Assembly (NCBI RefSeq): GCF_004786035.1
Contig: NZ_CP035088.1
Location: 4,438,001-4,502,000, forward strand
Length of the DNA: 64,000 bases
Reading direction: 5' to 3'
From: Pseudomonas viciae
GTDB taxonomy: Bacteria > Pseudomonadota > Gammaproteobacteria > Pseudomonadales > Pseudomonadaceae
Shown: positions 1-8,550 of the stretch, in pieces
Position numbering within the stretch: the stretch's first letter is position 1
Layout of the letters: each line of letters opens with the position of its first letter
Made by a program: the position numbers and the translations under genes
The notes under the pieces: model-generated
Database searches by the model: none
Seen by the model: only the letters and a program-made list of their open reading frames with translations
What the model was told of the DNA's origin: nothing

Positions 1-182
1 GGGCTGAGCAATCCGGAAATGATGTTGAGCAAAGTGGATTTTCCGCAGCCCGAGGGCCCGAGCAGTGCATAGGCACCGCCCTGCTCCCAGATGTGGTTCA
101 TCTCACGGATCGCGTAGTCCTCTGGGCCCGCCGGGGTGCTGGTGTAGCTGTGGGCGAGGTTCTGCAAACGAATTTCGGCCAT
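1..182 (-). CDS. ABC importer ATPase, second subunit (GlpT/UgpC-like), partial
   Basis: Only the first 60 residues lie in the window; the rest continues beyond base 1. They contain a canonical Walker A (GPSGCGKST) after an N-terminal MAEIRLQNLAHSY stretch, as in CUT1-type carbohydrate ABC ATPases. The ATG overlaps the stop of the upstream ATPase gene by one base (TGATG), so the two are translationally coupled. A pair of different ATPases in tandem is typical of the GlpST-type glycerol importer of Rhizobium; the substrate here is inferred. Confidence 0.88.
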   Translation of the reverse strand, partial: MAEIRLQNLAHSYTSTPAGPEDYAIREMNHIWEQGGAYALLGPSGCGKSTLLNIISGLLS

Positions 183-1276
183 CAGGCAACCCTCGCGATA
201 CGCTGGCCAGGGGCTTGGACCAGCTTGCCCTGGGCATCGAAAACAAACAGTTTGTGGGTCGGAATGTAGATGCGGATCGGCGCGTCCACGTCGTACTCAT
301 GCACCCCAGGCAAGTGCAGCACCAGCAGGAAATGCTCGTTGCGCACGTGCAGGAACGTCTCCGAACCACTGATCTCGGCCACCTCGACGGTCACCGCCAG
401 TTCGAGGTCGTCATCGTTGCTGGGCACCAGGGAGATATGACTGGGGCGCACACCGAAGCGGAACTCGCCCTCGCCCACCGGGCGCAGGTCGACATTCAAC
501 GGGAAGTGCACGAAATTGGCGAAGCTCACTTCATTGCCGGCAATGCGTCCGGGCATGAGATTGATCGGCGGTTCGGAAAACAGTTCGGCGGCCAGCACGG
601 TTTGCGGCTGGTGATACACCGAGGACGATTTGCCGCTCTGGATGATCCGCCCTTCATGCAGGATCGTGGTGGTGCCGCCCAACGCCAACGCTTCGTTGGG
701 CTCGGTGGTGGCGTAGACGGCGATGGTGTGGCGGGCCTGGAACAGTTCGCGCATTTCCTGGCGAAGTTCCTCGCGCAGCTTATAGTCCAGGTTCACCAGC
801 GGCTCGTCGAACAGGATCAGTTCGGCGTCCTTGACCAGCGCCCGGGCCATGGCTGTGCGCTGTTGCTGGCCACCGGACAATTCCAGCGGATGGCGCTGCA
901 GGAATTTCTCGATCCGTAGCATCCTCGCGGTTTCCAGCACCTTGCTCTGGATCACCTCATCGGACACACCGGCCTGGCGCAGGGGCGAGGCGATGTTTTC
1001 GAAAACGGTCATGGTCGGGTAGTTGATGAACTGCTGATAGACCATCGACACGTTGCGCAGCCGCACCGGGCGCTTGGTGACGTCGACGCCGTTCATCAGG
1101 ATGCGACCGCTGTCGGGCTTGTCGAGTCCGGCCATCAGCCGCATCAGGCTGGTCTTGCCGGACAGCGTGCGGCCCAGCAGGACATTGAAGGATCCGGGTT
1201 CGAAACTCAGATTGGCATCGTCGATCCAGGTCTGGCCTTCGACGGTGCGACAGATGTGCTCAAGCGTTAATGACAT
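182..1276 (-). CDS. ABC importer ATPase, GlpS/UgpC-like, with TOBE-type C-terminus
   Basis: This 364-residue ATPase should power a periplasmic-binding-protein-dependent sugar or polyol importer at the inner membrane. Visible motifs are Walker A GRTLSGKTS (35-43), signature LSGGQQQR (133-140) and Walker B ELILFDE (152-158), followed by a regulatory TOBE-like C-terminal third. The H-loop segment reads VYATTEPNEA where ordinary MalK/UgpC proteins have VYVTHDQVEA, so the switch histidine is replaced by Thr191. This fits the GlpS branch, which pairs with a canonical GlpT. It is the first gene after a sigma-54 promoter, and the rest of the operon lies outside the window. Confidence 0.88.
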   Translation of the reverse strand: MSLTLEHICRTVEGQTWIDDANLSFEPGSFNVLLGRTLSGKTSLMRLMAGLDKPDSGRILMNGVDVTKRPVRLRNVSMVYQQFINYPTMTVFENIASPLRQAGVSDEVIQSKVLETARMLRIEKFLQRHPLELSGGQQQRTAMARALVKDAELILFDEPLVNLDYKLREELRQEMRELFQARHTIAVYATTEPNEALALGGTTTILHEGRIIQSGKSSSVYHQPQTVLAAELFSEPPINLMPGRIAGNEVSFANFVHFPLNVDLRPVGEGEFRFGVRPSHISLVPSNDDDLELAVTVEVAEISGSETFLHVRNEHFLLVLHLPGVHEYDVDAPIRIYIPTHKLFVFDAQGKLVQAPGQRIARVA

Positions 1277-1320
1277 GGCTCGGCCTTTTTATTATTTGGA
1301 GTCAAGCGACCCGAGTCTAA

Positions 1321-1337
1321 AAGCGAAAGCCGTGCCA
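1321..1337 (-). promoter_or_regulatory. sigma-54 (-24/-12) promoter of the ABC importer operon
   Basis: Read on the minus strand the sequence is TGGCACGGCTTTCGCTT. The GG and GC doublets have the 12-base spacing required for sigma-54 holoenzyme, and TGGCAC matches the -24 consensus exactly. It lies about 45 bases upstream of the first ATPase ATG. The divergent gene encodes a sigma-54 activator, which makes the assignment strong. Confidence 0.85.
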
Positions 1338-1401
1338 TAAATCACAAGCCTTTGATTTTATTAATTTTTTCTCTATTTATTCAAAAAAGTGCATTCGTTG
1401 A

Positions 1402-1485
1402 TGAACACAAATGAACAGGCAGGAATGAACAACTGAACAATTCCTCGGTTGACAATGAACAAATTTGAACAACACTGAATGAACG
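1402..1485 (+). promoter_or_regulatory. array of seven TGAAC half-sites, likely activator-binding region
   Basis: TGAAC occurs in the same orientation at 1402, 1412, 1426, 1434, 1456, 1466 and 1480. The three sites 1402/1412/1426 recur with identical spacing (10 and 14 bases) exactly 54 bases later at 1456/1466/1480. The array sits 65-165 bases upstream of the sigma-54 promoter, where upstream activator sites for AcoR-type proteins are expected. That the AcoR-like protein binds here is inference. Confidence 0.6.
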
Positions 1486-1510
1486 TTTCCGGTTAGCCTG
1501 GCAGCGATCC

Positions 1511-1600
1511 TGTGGGAGCGGGCTTGCTCGCGAAGGCGGTGTGTCAGTCAACATAAATGCTGCTGATCCAACGCTTTCGCGAGCAAGCCCGCTCCCACAA
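1511..1600. repeat. REP doublet (REPIN)
   Basis: Two Pseudomonas REP palindromes in inverted orientation: TGTGGGAGCGGGCTTGCTCG at the left and its reverse complement at the right, about 45 bases apart. Such doublets are non-autonomous elements mobilised by RAYT transposases; none is encoded in this window. Confidence 0.9.
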
Positions 1601-1697
1601 GGGTCTGTGTATGAAGTGGTATTCAGGCTTGCCCCAGCACAAGGAGGATGTGCGAGACTGATCACAACAATAAAAACAGCTCCTGCGAGAGTGCCCC

Positions 1698-3542
1698 ATG
1701 GCCGCACCTGCTCCTGCCTTGTCCCACGAGGCCATCATCCAGGCCTCCTGGTCCCGTTGCCGCGCCTTTGGCCTGAACCATCAGAGCGTGCCGGCCTTCG
1801 ATCAGTTGCCCGCCGAAGGCATCGCCCAGTTGCTGGAGAGCCAGCATTCGTTGGTGCAGACCACCCACCAGGAAGTCCTGCCGTATTACGAGAACATCCT
1901 GAGCAACTCCAATTGCCTGATCATGCTGGCCGACAACCTGGGCCAGGTGCTGACCTCCTGGGGCACCCAGCGCTTCATCGAGCCGAAACTGGCCCATGGC
2001 TTCAGCGCCGGAGCGAGCTGGAGGGAGCGCTGCACCGGCACCAACGCCATCGGCACCGCGCTGGCCTGTGAACAGGCGGTGCACATCGAACACGATGAAC
2101 ACTTCCTCAAGGCCAACCGTTTCATGACTGGCTCCGCCGCGCCGATCTTCGACGCCGAGCGCAAGGTCATCGCGGTGCTGGACGTCTCCAGCGACAGCTA
2201 CCTGCCGCCGTCCCACACCCTGGGCATGGTCAAGATGATGAGCCAGACCGTGGAAAACCGGCTGATCCTCAACCTGTTTCGCGGTGAACACTTCCAACTG
2301 ACCTTCAACACCGGCTTGAACAACCTCGACAGCCAATGGGCCGGGCTGCTGATCTTCGATGAGAGCGGCCAGGTCCTGTCCGCCAACCGCCGCGCCGACA
2401 ACCTGCTGGGCCTGAGCCTGTCGCGGGTCAGCATCGAAAGCCTGTTCAAGGTCTCGTTGCTGGAGCTGCTGAACCAACCCGACGGCCTGCCGTTCGCCCT
2501 GCAAGCGTCCGGAAGCAATCGTTTCCAGTGCGTGCTCAGGCGCCCGAGCCAGGTGTCGATCAAGGCGCGGGTCTTCGCCGAACCATCACCCGCGCCTGCC
2601 CCCGCCAGCCACGTCATCAGCCTCAACACCCTGCACTTCGGTGACAGCCGCGTGGAAAAAGCCGTGCGCCAGGCCGAGCGCTTGCTGGAAAAGGACATTC
2701 CGCTGCTGATCCACGGCGAGACCGGGGTGGGCAAGGAAGTGTTCGTCAAAGCCCTGCACCAGGCGAGCTCGCGCTGCAAGCAGCCGTTCATTGCCGTCAA
2801 CTGCGCGGCGATTCCCGCCGAGTTGGTGGAATCGGAATTGTTCGGCTACGAAAAAGGCGCCTTCACCGGCGCCAACCAAAAGGGCAGCATCGGCCTGATC
2901 CGCAAGGCCGACCGTGGCACGCTGTTTCTCGACGAGATCGGCGACATGCCCCTGCCGACCCAGGCTCGATTGTTGCGGGTCTTGCAGGAGCGTTGCGTGC
3001 AACCGGTGGGCAGCGCCGAGCTGTTCCCGGTGGACATCCGCATCATCTCCGCCACCAACCGCTCGCTGCGTGAACAGGTGCAGCTGGGTCGGTTCCGCGA
3101 AGACTTGTATTACCGCATCGGCGGCTTGACCCTGGAACTGCCACCGCTGCGCGAACGCAGCGACAAGCAGGCCCTGTTCAAACGCCTCTGGGAACACCAT
3201 CGCGAACCGACCCAGTGGGCCGGTTTGAGCCGCGAGGTCGTGGATCTGTTCGAACGCCATCCGTGGCCGGGCAACCTGCGCCAGGTCAGCAGCGTGTTGC
3301 AAGTGGCCCTGGCGATGGCCGAGGAACAACCGATCCGCCCGGAACACCTACCCGACGATTTCTTCGTCGACCTTGAAATGGAGCCGGTGGAAACACCCGA
3401 ACCACTGACCGTGGACCTGAACGATGTCGAAGATCTGAACCGCCAGTTGCAGGCGGTGGGCGGGAATATTTCGCACCTGGCGCGACGACTGGGGGTCAGC
3501 CGCAATACCTTGTACAAACGCCTGCGCCAACTGGAAAACTGA
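1698..3542 (+). CDS. sigma-54-dependent activator, AcoR type (GAF, AAA+, Fis HTH)
   Basis: This 614-residue cytoplasmic activator has three parts: an AcoR-like GAF/PAS sensing region (about 50-330), an AAA+ domain with Walker A GETGVGKE (340-347) and the sigma-54-contacting GAFTGA loop (387-392), and a C-terminal Fis-type helix-turn-helix (LGVSRNTLYKRL near residue 600). No receiver domain is present, so it probably responds to a small molecule rather than phosphorylation. It diverges from the ABC importer operon, which carries a sigma-54 promoter, and is its likely regulator. The ATG at 1698 gives an AcoR-like N-terminus; the Shine-Dalgarno is weak. Confidence 0.9.
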   Translation: MAAPAPALSHEAIIQASWSRCRAFGLNHQSVPAFDQLPAEGIAQLLESQHSLVQTTHQEVLPYYENILSNSNCLIMLADNLGQVLTSWGTQRFIEPKLAHGFSAGASWRERCTGTNAIGTALACEQAVHIEHDEHFLKANRFMTGSAAPIFDAERKVIAVLDVSSDSYLPPSHTLGMVKMMSQTVENRLILNLFRGEHFQLTFNTGLNNLDSQWAGLLIFDESGQVLSANRRADNLLGLSLSRVSIESLFKVSLLELLNQPDGLPFALQASGSNRFQCVLRRPSQVSIKARVFAEPSPAPAPASHVISLNTLHFGDSRVEKAVRQAERLLEKDIPLLIHGETGVGKEVFVKALHQASSRCKQPFIAVNCAAIPAELVESELFGYEKGAFTGANQKGSIGLIRKADRGTLFLDEIGDMPLPTQARLLRVLQERCVQPVGSAELFPVDIRIISATNRSLREQVQLGRFREDLYYRIGGLTLELPPLRERSDKQALFKRLWEHHREPTQWAGLSREVVDLFERHPWPGNLRQVSSVLQVALAMAEEQPIRPEHLPDDFFVDLEMEPVETPEPLTVDLNDVEDLNRQLQAVGGNISHLARRLGVSRNTLYKRLRQLEN

Positions 3543-3588
3543 TACGAAACCTGTGGTGAATGCGATACCTGAGACAACTCGGAAAAAC

Positions 3589-3613
3589 TGTGGGAGCAAG
3601 CCCGCTCCCACAA
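3589..3613. repeat. single compact REP palindrome
   Basis: CTGTGGGAGCAAGCCCGCTCCCACAAG forms a short hairpin from fused REP arms with almost no loop. It lies just after the activator stop codon and could also act as a transcription boundary. Confidence 0.8.
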
Positions 3614-3675
3614 GTTCCGTTTCTCAACTGAGAGGCACTACTCCGAAGAGGCTGCCATTTCGTTGAAACACCGGG

Positions 3676-4185
3676 TCAATCGAACGCACCGTTGAGCACT
3701 TCATAGATGATGCCGCTGGCGATCGCCACCAGGATCAGGTCGGTGCCCGCCTGCCGCCACTCATAACCATCGTAGTGCGGCAACCGCCCCAACAGGCGCC
3801 CGTCGAGCTTCTTGGCAATGCCTGGGGGCAGCGGCTTGCCCCGGGCGAGGTTCTTCTGGATACCCGGTGGCAACGGCGGGCCGGGGCTCCAATAATCACG
3901 ATGGCCACCAAGCAGGCCGATAATGCCGCCACGATCAATGCTCGGGCCGTTGTGCCAATCGCCACCGGACGGATTGCCCTTGCCACCCTGGTTACCCTTA
4001 TTGCCAGGATTGCCTTGCCCTCCCCCCTTGTTGCCCTGCCCGCCTTTGCCTCCCTGTCCCTGACCGGGGCCTTGATCGAATTGAGCGTTTCCCTTGCCGT
4101 TGCCCGGGTCCGCGACAACAATCCCAGGGCCCGCCGCCAGGGCGAAACAGGTCACTGCAGCAATCAACGAGCGCGATTTAAACAT
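3676..4185 (-). CDS. CigR/RcnB-like secreted protein, Gly/Asn-rich
   Basis: A 169-residue protein with an N-terminal signal peptide (cleavage near residue 25), then a low-complexity segment of repeated GNKGNQGGKGN-type units (about 28-75), then a conserved region with two LPPGI(A/Q)KxL motifs and a predicted membrane segment near the C-terminus (ILVAIASGIIYEVL). The LPPGI...YDGYEWRQAG pattern is typical of CigR-family proteins and the related RcnB family. A periplasmic or inner-membrane location is likely. The function in Pseudomonas is not known to me. Confidence 0.7.
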   Translation of the reverse strand: MFKSRSLIAAVTCFALAAGPGIVVADPGNGKGNAQFDQGPGQGQGGKGGQGNKGGGQGNPGNKGNQGGKGNPSGGDWHNGPSIDRGGIIGLLGGHRDYWSPGPPLPPGIQKNLARGKPLPPGIAKKLDGRLLGRLPHYDGYEWRQAGTDLILVAIASGIIYEVLNGAFD

Positions 4186-4313
4186 GGCAGTTCTCTCAAA
4201 GAGGGGATGTTCCCCTGTAAAGATATAGAGACTATGGGTGATATTAGTTCCATATCACGCTGTGCGTCGTTGCCAGACAGGACGATACTTTCAACCCGCA
4301 ATCAAGGAGTTCC

Positions 4314-5525
4314 ATGCGCAAGGATTACCTGGCTTTTTTCGTCTCGATGTTCCTCTCCCGGTTGGCCGATCAGATTTTGCTGTTCATCGTTCCGCTGATT
4401 GTTTTCCAGACCACCAACAGCGTTTCCTGGGCGGGCCTGGCGTTTTTCGTCGAATCGCTGCCACGCTATTTATCGTTTCCGATCTGCGGCGCGCTGTGCG
4501 ACAAATTCCCGCCCATTCGTATCCTGCACATCAGCCAGGTCTATCGCGCTGTCGCCTGCGGCGTGGCGGTCGTGCTCTATGGCGTCTTCGGCGGTATCTA
4601 TTGGATCGTGGCGCTCTCGGCCCTATGCGGCGTGTTGACCACCCAAGGCATCATGGCGCGTGAAGTGGTGATGCCTTACATCTTCAAGCACTACACCTAC
4701 ACCAAGACCCTCGCTTACTCGCAAATAGCCGACCAGACCGGGTTGGTGCTGGGCCCGCTGATCGCCGCATTGATGCTCGAAGTGTGGGCGTGGCACTGGG
4801 TGGTGCTGGCGATTGCCGGACTGTTCCTGCTGGCGGACCTGGCCATGGTCTATTGGCAACGCACCAGCTCGGTCACGCTGGAAACCTTCGAGCAGCATCA
4901 CGATGTCTGGCTGAAGCCGCTGCGCATCGCCTTCGGCCACATCCGCCGCCTGGCGGAGCTGAAAAAAATCATCGGCCTGGCGGTGGGCGTCAACCTGATC
5001 ATCGGCGTCACCCTCGCCACCTCGGCCGCCATGGTGATCGGCCAATACAGCGCCGGTAAGGATTACTACGCCGGGTTACAGGCGGCCGGGGCGATGACCA
5101 CCATCCTCATTCTGTTCTTCCTGGCGCGGGTGAGCTTGCCGTTGAAAGTCCTGGGAGCGCTGTCCTATACGCTGATCGCCGCTGGCGCTTTCATCACCGC
5201 GTTCAGCCCGAGCACATGGGGTTATGCCGTCGGTTTCCTGCTGATCGTCGGCTTCGACAAGATGTTCAACGTCTACTTCCGCACGTTGCGCCAACAAGTC
5301 ATCCCACCCCAGGATTTCGGCAAGACCGTTGGCGTCATTACGCTACTCAACAACCTGTCGCAACCACTGGCGGGCCTGCTGGTCGCGGTGCTGGCCGCGC
5401 CTGTGGGAACACAGCAGCTGATTCTGCTGCTGGCGTTCGCCACCAGCGTAATCGGTATTGGCGTGGTGGTATTGCATGGAAAGGCGTCAACCGGGCCTGA
5501 GATCTACGGCACAGACGCTGACTGA
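4314..5525 (+). CDS. MFS transporter, EntS/MFS_3-like exporter
   Basis: This 403-residue polytopic membrane protein has about 12 hydrophobic segments and the MFS loop pattern between TM2 and TM3 (CGALCDKFPPIRIL). The overall layout resembles the enterobactin-exporter/macrolide-efflux MFS_3 group. A strong AAGGAG lies 6 bases before the ATG. It stands alone with its own upstream gap, so the substrate cannot be deduced. Confidence 0.8.
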   Translation: MRKDYLAFFVSMFLSRLADQILLFIVPLIVFQTTNSVSWAGLAFFVESLPRYLSFPICGALCDKFPPIRILHISQVYRAVACGVAVVLYGVFGGIYWIVALSALCGVLTTQGIMAREVVMPYIFKHYTYTKTLAYSQIADQTGLVLGPLIAALMLEVWAWHWVVLAIAGLFLLADLAMVYWQRTSSVTLETFEQHHDVWLKPLRIAFGHIRRLAELKKIIGLAVGVNLIIGVTLATSAAMVIGQYSAGKDYYAGLQAAGAMTTILILFFLARVSLPLKVLGALSYTLIAAGAFITAFSPSTWGYAVGFLLIVGFDKMFNVYFRTLRQQVIPPQDFGKTVGVITLLNNLSQPLAGLLVAVLAAPVGTQQLILLLAFATSVIGIGVVVLHGKASTGPEIYGTDAD

Positions 5526-5776
5526 GCGGCATTCACCGAGTTTGTATTATCAGTGACTTATTGTTGAGGCATGGTTGAAACATTGCCGGCGCTGAACGTC
5601 TTTCCGGGCGTTCATGGACATGCAGCCCCACCACTCGTCGCCTGTTAAACGTAGCACCTGATAGGCGGCCACGTCTGGCTTAGGGTTTGCACTGGCCTGT
5701 GTTAGCAGCCAAGAACGACGTAATTCTGACGCGGCGGCAATTTTATCAATGCTTAGTCAGCCAATGGAGATGTACC

Positions 5777-5983
5777 GTGTCAACTCTCAACGAAATCGCA
5801 GCGAACCACGCGAGAATGGCAAAGGCAAAGGAAGAAGAGTCGATACGGCTGAGTGCGCTTCACGGTCAAGTAGTGGGGAGTTTCGAAATTCCGCCCCTTG
5901 AGGCGAAACCGCAGATGCCGCTGCACTTCATGGCTGCGGTTCAGGATCACTCATTTGGGGAGACCGCGGCCCTGAGCTTTTAA
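5777..5983 (+). CDS. small hypothetical protein, 68 aa
   Basis: Starting at GTG 5777 (a GGAG lies about 8 bases upstream) gives a compact, mostly helical, soluble protein beginning MSTLNEIAANHARMAKAKEE. The longer frame from 5687 has no ribosome-binding site and atypical composition. I do not recognise the family. The 250 bases before it hold no other gene. Confidence 0.5.
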   Translation: MSTLNEIAANHARMAKAKEEESIRLSALHGQVVGSFEIPPLEAKPQMPLHFMAAVQDHSFGETAALSF

Positions 5984-6036
5984 CCCGGATGTTGACTGGA
6001 ACTCATCGCCCGCTTGTGAGCGGGCGACTTGACGCC

Positions 6037-6345
6037 TTAAAAATGCCTGACTAACGCGGCAGCCAGTATGCCGGCCGCAATCGCAGGCAGCGGCTTTTTC
6101 AGGAGCAACATGACGATTGCCGTGGTCAACAACGCCAACCGTGCGCCGTTGTCACCTTTAACAGCCATCGGAACCAGAACCGCCACCAACACCGAACCGG
6201 ACATGGCCGTGATGAACTGCTGCACCCGATAGTTGATCGGCACGAACGACATCACGAAAACACCGCCCCACCGAGTTGCCAATGTCACGACGGCCATGAT
6301 CAAGATGACGAGCAACGTGCCATAACCCGCCGTTTCAATATTCAT
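6037..6345 (-). CDS. azlD: AzlD-family branched-chain amino acid exporter subunit
   Basis: A 102-residue protein with four hydrophobic segments, the small partner of AzlC in two-component branched-chain amino acid exporters. The start ATG at 6345 overlaps the azlC stop (ATGA), showing translational coupling; the in-frame codon at 6363 would start inside azlC without a ribosome-binding site. The motif RWGGVFVMSF matches the AzlD family. Confidence 0.88.
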   Translation of the reverse strand: MNIETAGYGTLLVILIMAVVTLATRWGGVFVMSFVPINYRVQQFITAMSGSVLVAVLVPMAVKGDNGARLALLTTAIVMLLLKKPLPAIAAGILAAALVRHF

Positions 6346-7052
6346 TGTTGTTTCTCCATCCACAGCGCGCCCAGAGCGCCCCCCGCCAAAGCGCCAACCA
6401 CGACATGACTGTTCGCCGGCAAATACCAGTAGGCCAGCAGCGATGAGCAGGCCGCCACGGTCCAGATGATGAACATGCGCAGGTTCTTCTTCCCACCCAC
6501 GACCATCGCCAACAAGAAACAGCCCATCACCATATCGAGCCCGAAGCTGACCGGGTTCTCAATGGCGCTGCCAAAATGAAGCCCCAGCCAACTACCCAGG
6601 ATCCAAGTGACCCAGAGGGCAATGCCGCCGCCGAATAAAATCCCGAGCCCCGGCTTGCCACGATTGAATGCCTGCATCGCCATGGCCCAGTTGGCGTCCG
6701 AGACAACCAGCATGACACCGTAGCGTTTGGCGACGGGCAACTCCCGCAGCCACGGATAAAGTGTCGCGCCCATCAACAGATGCCGGGCGTTGATGGCGAA
6801 GACCGTGATCATCAGCGGAACGACGGGGACTTGCTGCCCCCACAGATCCAGCGCGGCAAATTGAGACGCGCCGGCAAAAACCAGCGTGCTCATGAGCACG
6901 GCCGACGTATCACTCAAGCCGGTTTGCGCAGCCGCCAGGCCGAAAGCGACGCCGAACACGACGACGAAAAGAGAAATGGGGATTAACTGTCTGAAGCCGT
7001 CAACGATGTGTTGCAGCTTTAACTCATGCAGATGCGTTTCAACGTTCGACAA
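6342..7052 (-). CDS. azlC: AzlC-family amino acid exporter, large subunit
   Basis: This 236-residue membrane protein carries AzlC hallmarks: GxxFGxxAxxxGLS near the N-terminus, FAGASQFAALDLW, and NARHLLMGATLYPWL. The likely start is TTG at 7052, preceded by AGAGG; the frame remains open to 7094. Together with azlD it forms an exporter of branched-chain amino acids, with energy coupling and regulation not visible here. Confidence 0.88.
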   Translation of the reverse strand: MSNVETHLHELKLQHIVDGFRQLIPISLFVVVFGVAFGLAAAQTGLSDTSAVLMSTLVFAGASQFAALDLWGQQVPVVPLMITVFAINARHLLMGATLYPWLRELPVAKRYGVMLVVSDANWAMAMQAFNRGKPGLGILFGGGIALWVTWILGSWLGLHFGSAIENPVSFGLDMVMGCFLLAMVVGGKKNLRMFIIWTVAACSSLLAYWYLPANSHVVVGALAGGALGALWMEKQQ

Positions 7053-7207
7053 GACATCGCCTCTTCTAATATTGCCGCAGTGTAAAAGGCCCACGGTATG
7101 CGAACTGGCGCAGGATCGCGAAAACCAATGACAAGGATTCGCGCAGCACCCGGGCTTGAATATTTGCCCATGGACGATAGCTAAAGAAACTCGCCAAGGG
7201 CGCCGAA

Positions 7208-7546
7208 CTACTTGGCCGCGTAGCTTTTGCAGAGATCCTGCGCCATCGTTGCCAAGCCCGAGTTGTTGAGGGACTGCATCATAAATTCGACTTCGCCTTT
7301 GTAGGCAGGGTCTGAACTTATTTTTCGGACTTCAGCCTTGGTCGGTTCGTCTATGCTGGGATCGCTGGCCATGGCATTTTCGACAGACCCGTTTAATCCC
7401 GGGTTTGCCTTATTGCAGAGATGCTCCATCGCCACAAGCGTTACGGCAAGACGATGGGTTTCAACGGCTTGATTGGCGAGCACACTACCGGTAAATCCGC
7501 ACGCGCTCAGCAAGAGGGACAGGCTAGCGATCCTTACTAAAGACAT
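7208..7546 (-). CDS. small secreted lipoprotein candidate, 112 aa
   Basis: Starting at ATG 7546 (strong AAGGAG 6 bases upstream), the protein opens with a signal sequence containing a possible lipobox, LLLSAC, followed by VLA-NQ, which could instead be a signal peptidase I site. The mature part is short, helical and has two further cysteines (HLCNKAN, DLCKSY). I do not recognise the family. The upstream in-frame extension to 7621 lacks a ribosome-binding site. Confidence 0.6.
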   Translation of the reverse strand: MSLVRIASLSLLLSACGFTGSVLANQAVETHRLAVTLVAMEHLCNKANPGLNGSVENAMASDPSIDEPTKAEVRKISSDPAYKGEVEFMMQSLNNSGLATMAQDLCKSYAAK

Positions 7547-7896
7547 TCGACAACTCCTTGATTGAGCCCACAGTTTACACGGCTGATCCAGAGGGTTTAA
7601 GGGCGGCCATCGGATCGGCATGCGGGCCTGCCCTTATCCAGCCTGAAGTCTTTGCGCCCGAATCCGCAGGACAGAGTGATGCACGTCACAGATCCGATGG
7701 CCGCTTAAGCCGCCAGTACGGTATTTTTTCACGTAACCGCTTATAAAGCGCACGGGCAAATACATCAGGAAATCTGCGTGAGCCCGCCCTGCAATAAACC
7801 TATACAATCCGCTCGCCAAAAAAACTAATAAAAACAGCAATACAGGACATCTCGGAAGAACAAACATCACCTCATGGAATATCAGGAGCAGCAAAA
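7547..7896. other. intergenic region without a supported gene
   Basis: About 350 bases between two divergent genes. A minus-strand frame at 7634-7894 is rich in rare codons and lacks a ribosome-binding site, so it is not annotated. The region probably holds the promoters of both flanking genes, but no convincing sigma-70 match can be singled out. Confidence 0.5.
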
Positions 7897-8325
7897 ATGA
7901 GCACGAATGAACAAGTGCAAAGCAGCGGTAAATACAGTGCCAAATGGCAAGAACGCTTTAACTTCTTTGACACCTACGGTGCCCCGAGCGACCCACGATA
8001 CAAGGTCGCAATCAAGGAGCTGCCAGGTTTCAAGAAAAAACTGCTGGTTAACGCTAACGTGATTGCGTTCTTCTTCGGCCCCATTTACCTGTTCGTCCTG
8101 GGTCTCTGGAAGAAAAACCTCGCCCTGCTCGGCATCATGCTGACGATCAATATCGTGCTGAGTGTGATTTTTGCGATCTTGGGCATGGACTTCCCCAGAC
8201 CGTTGAGCACCGGCCTGGGTGTTGCTTTCTCCATGACCTATGCGCTCATCGCCAACTACTCGTACTACCTCAAAGAAGTGAAAGGCGAACAAAGCTGGAA
8301 TCCGTTCCAGGGCATGCGTTTCTGA
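7897..8325 (+). CDS. DUF2628 membrane protein
   Basis: A 142-residue protein with an N-terminal soluble segment (WQERFNFFDTYGAP), a basic linker and three predicted membrane helices (about 48-125). The layout and the FFFGPIYLFVLGLWKK segment fit DUF2628 proteins, small inner-membrane proteins of unknown role. A ribosome-binding site, AGGAG, precedes the ATG and a strong terminator follows the gene. Confidence 0.75.
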   Translation: MSTNEQVQSSGKYSAKWQERFNFFDTYGAPSDPRYKVAIKELPGFKKKLLVNANVIAFFFGPIYLFVLGLWKKNLALLGIMLTINIVLSVIFAILGMDFPRPLSTGLGVAFSMTYALIANYSYYLKEVKGEQSWNPFQGMRF

Positions 8326-8344
8326 TTACAGGCATGGCTAATCA

Positions 8345-8383
8345 AAAGCCCGCACCTCGTCATGAGTGTGCGGGCTTTCTGTT
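8345..8383 (+). terminator. rho-independent terminator after the DUF2628 gene
   Basis: AAAGCCCGCAC pairs with GTGCGGGCTTT around a 12-base loop, followed by CTGTTTC. It lies 20 bases after the stop codon. Confidence 0.85.
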
Positions 8384-8550
8384 TCTGAATCGCGGTTTCA
8401 AAGCCTTCCTGTTTCCCACAAAAAAGCTGACCGCCCCTCACACCCGTTAGGGCCATCGGTATACGGGCGGAACAGCGCATGGGCGCCCCGGCTGAACCTA
8501 TAATCGACAACCACCTAGACTAGGTTAACTCACTCACCAAAGGACATAGG

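Noticed and set aside
5687-5776. Upstream start for the 68-aa protein
   Set aside because: No ribosome-binding site and atypical composition; GTG 5777 has a better context.
7634-7894. 86-codon minus-strand frame
   Set aside because: No ribosome-binding site and rare codons; it overlaps the likely promoter of the DUF2628 gene.
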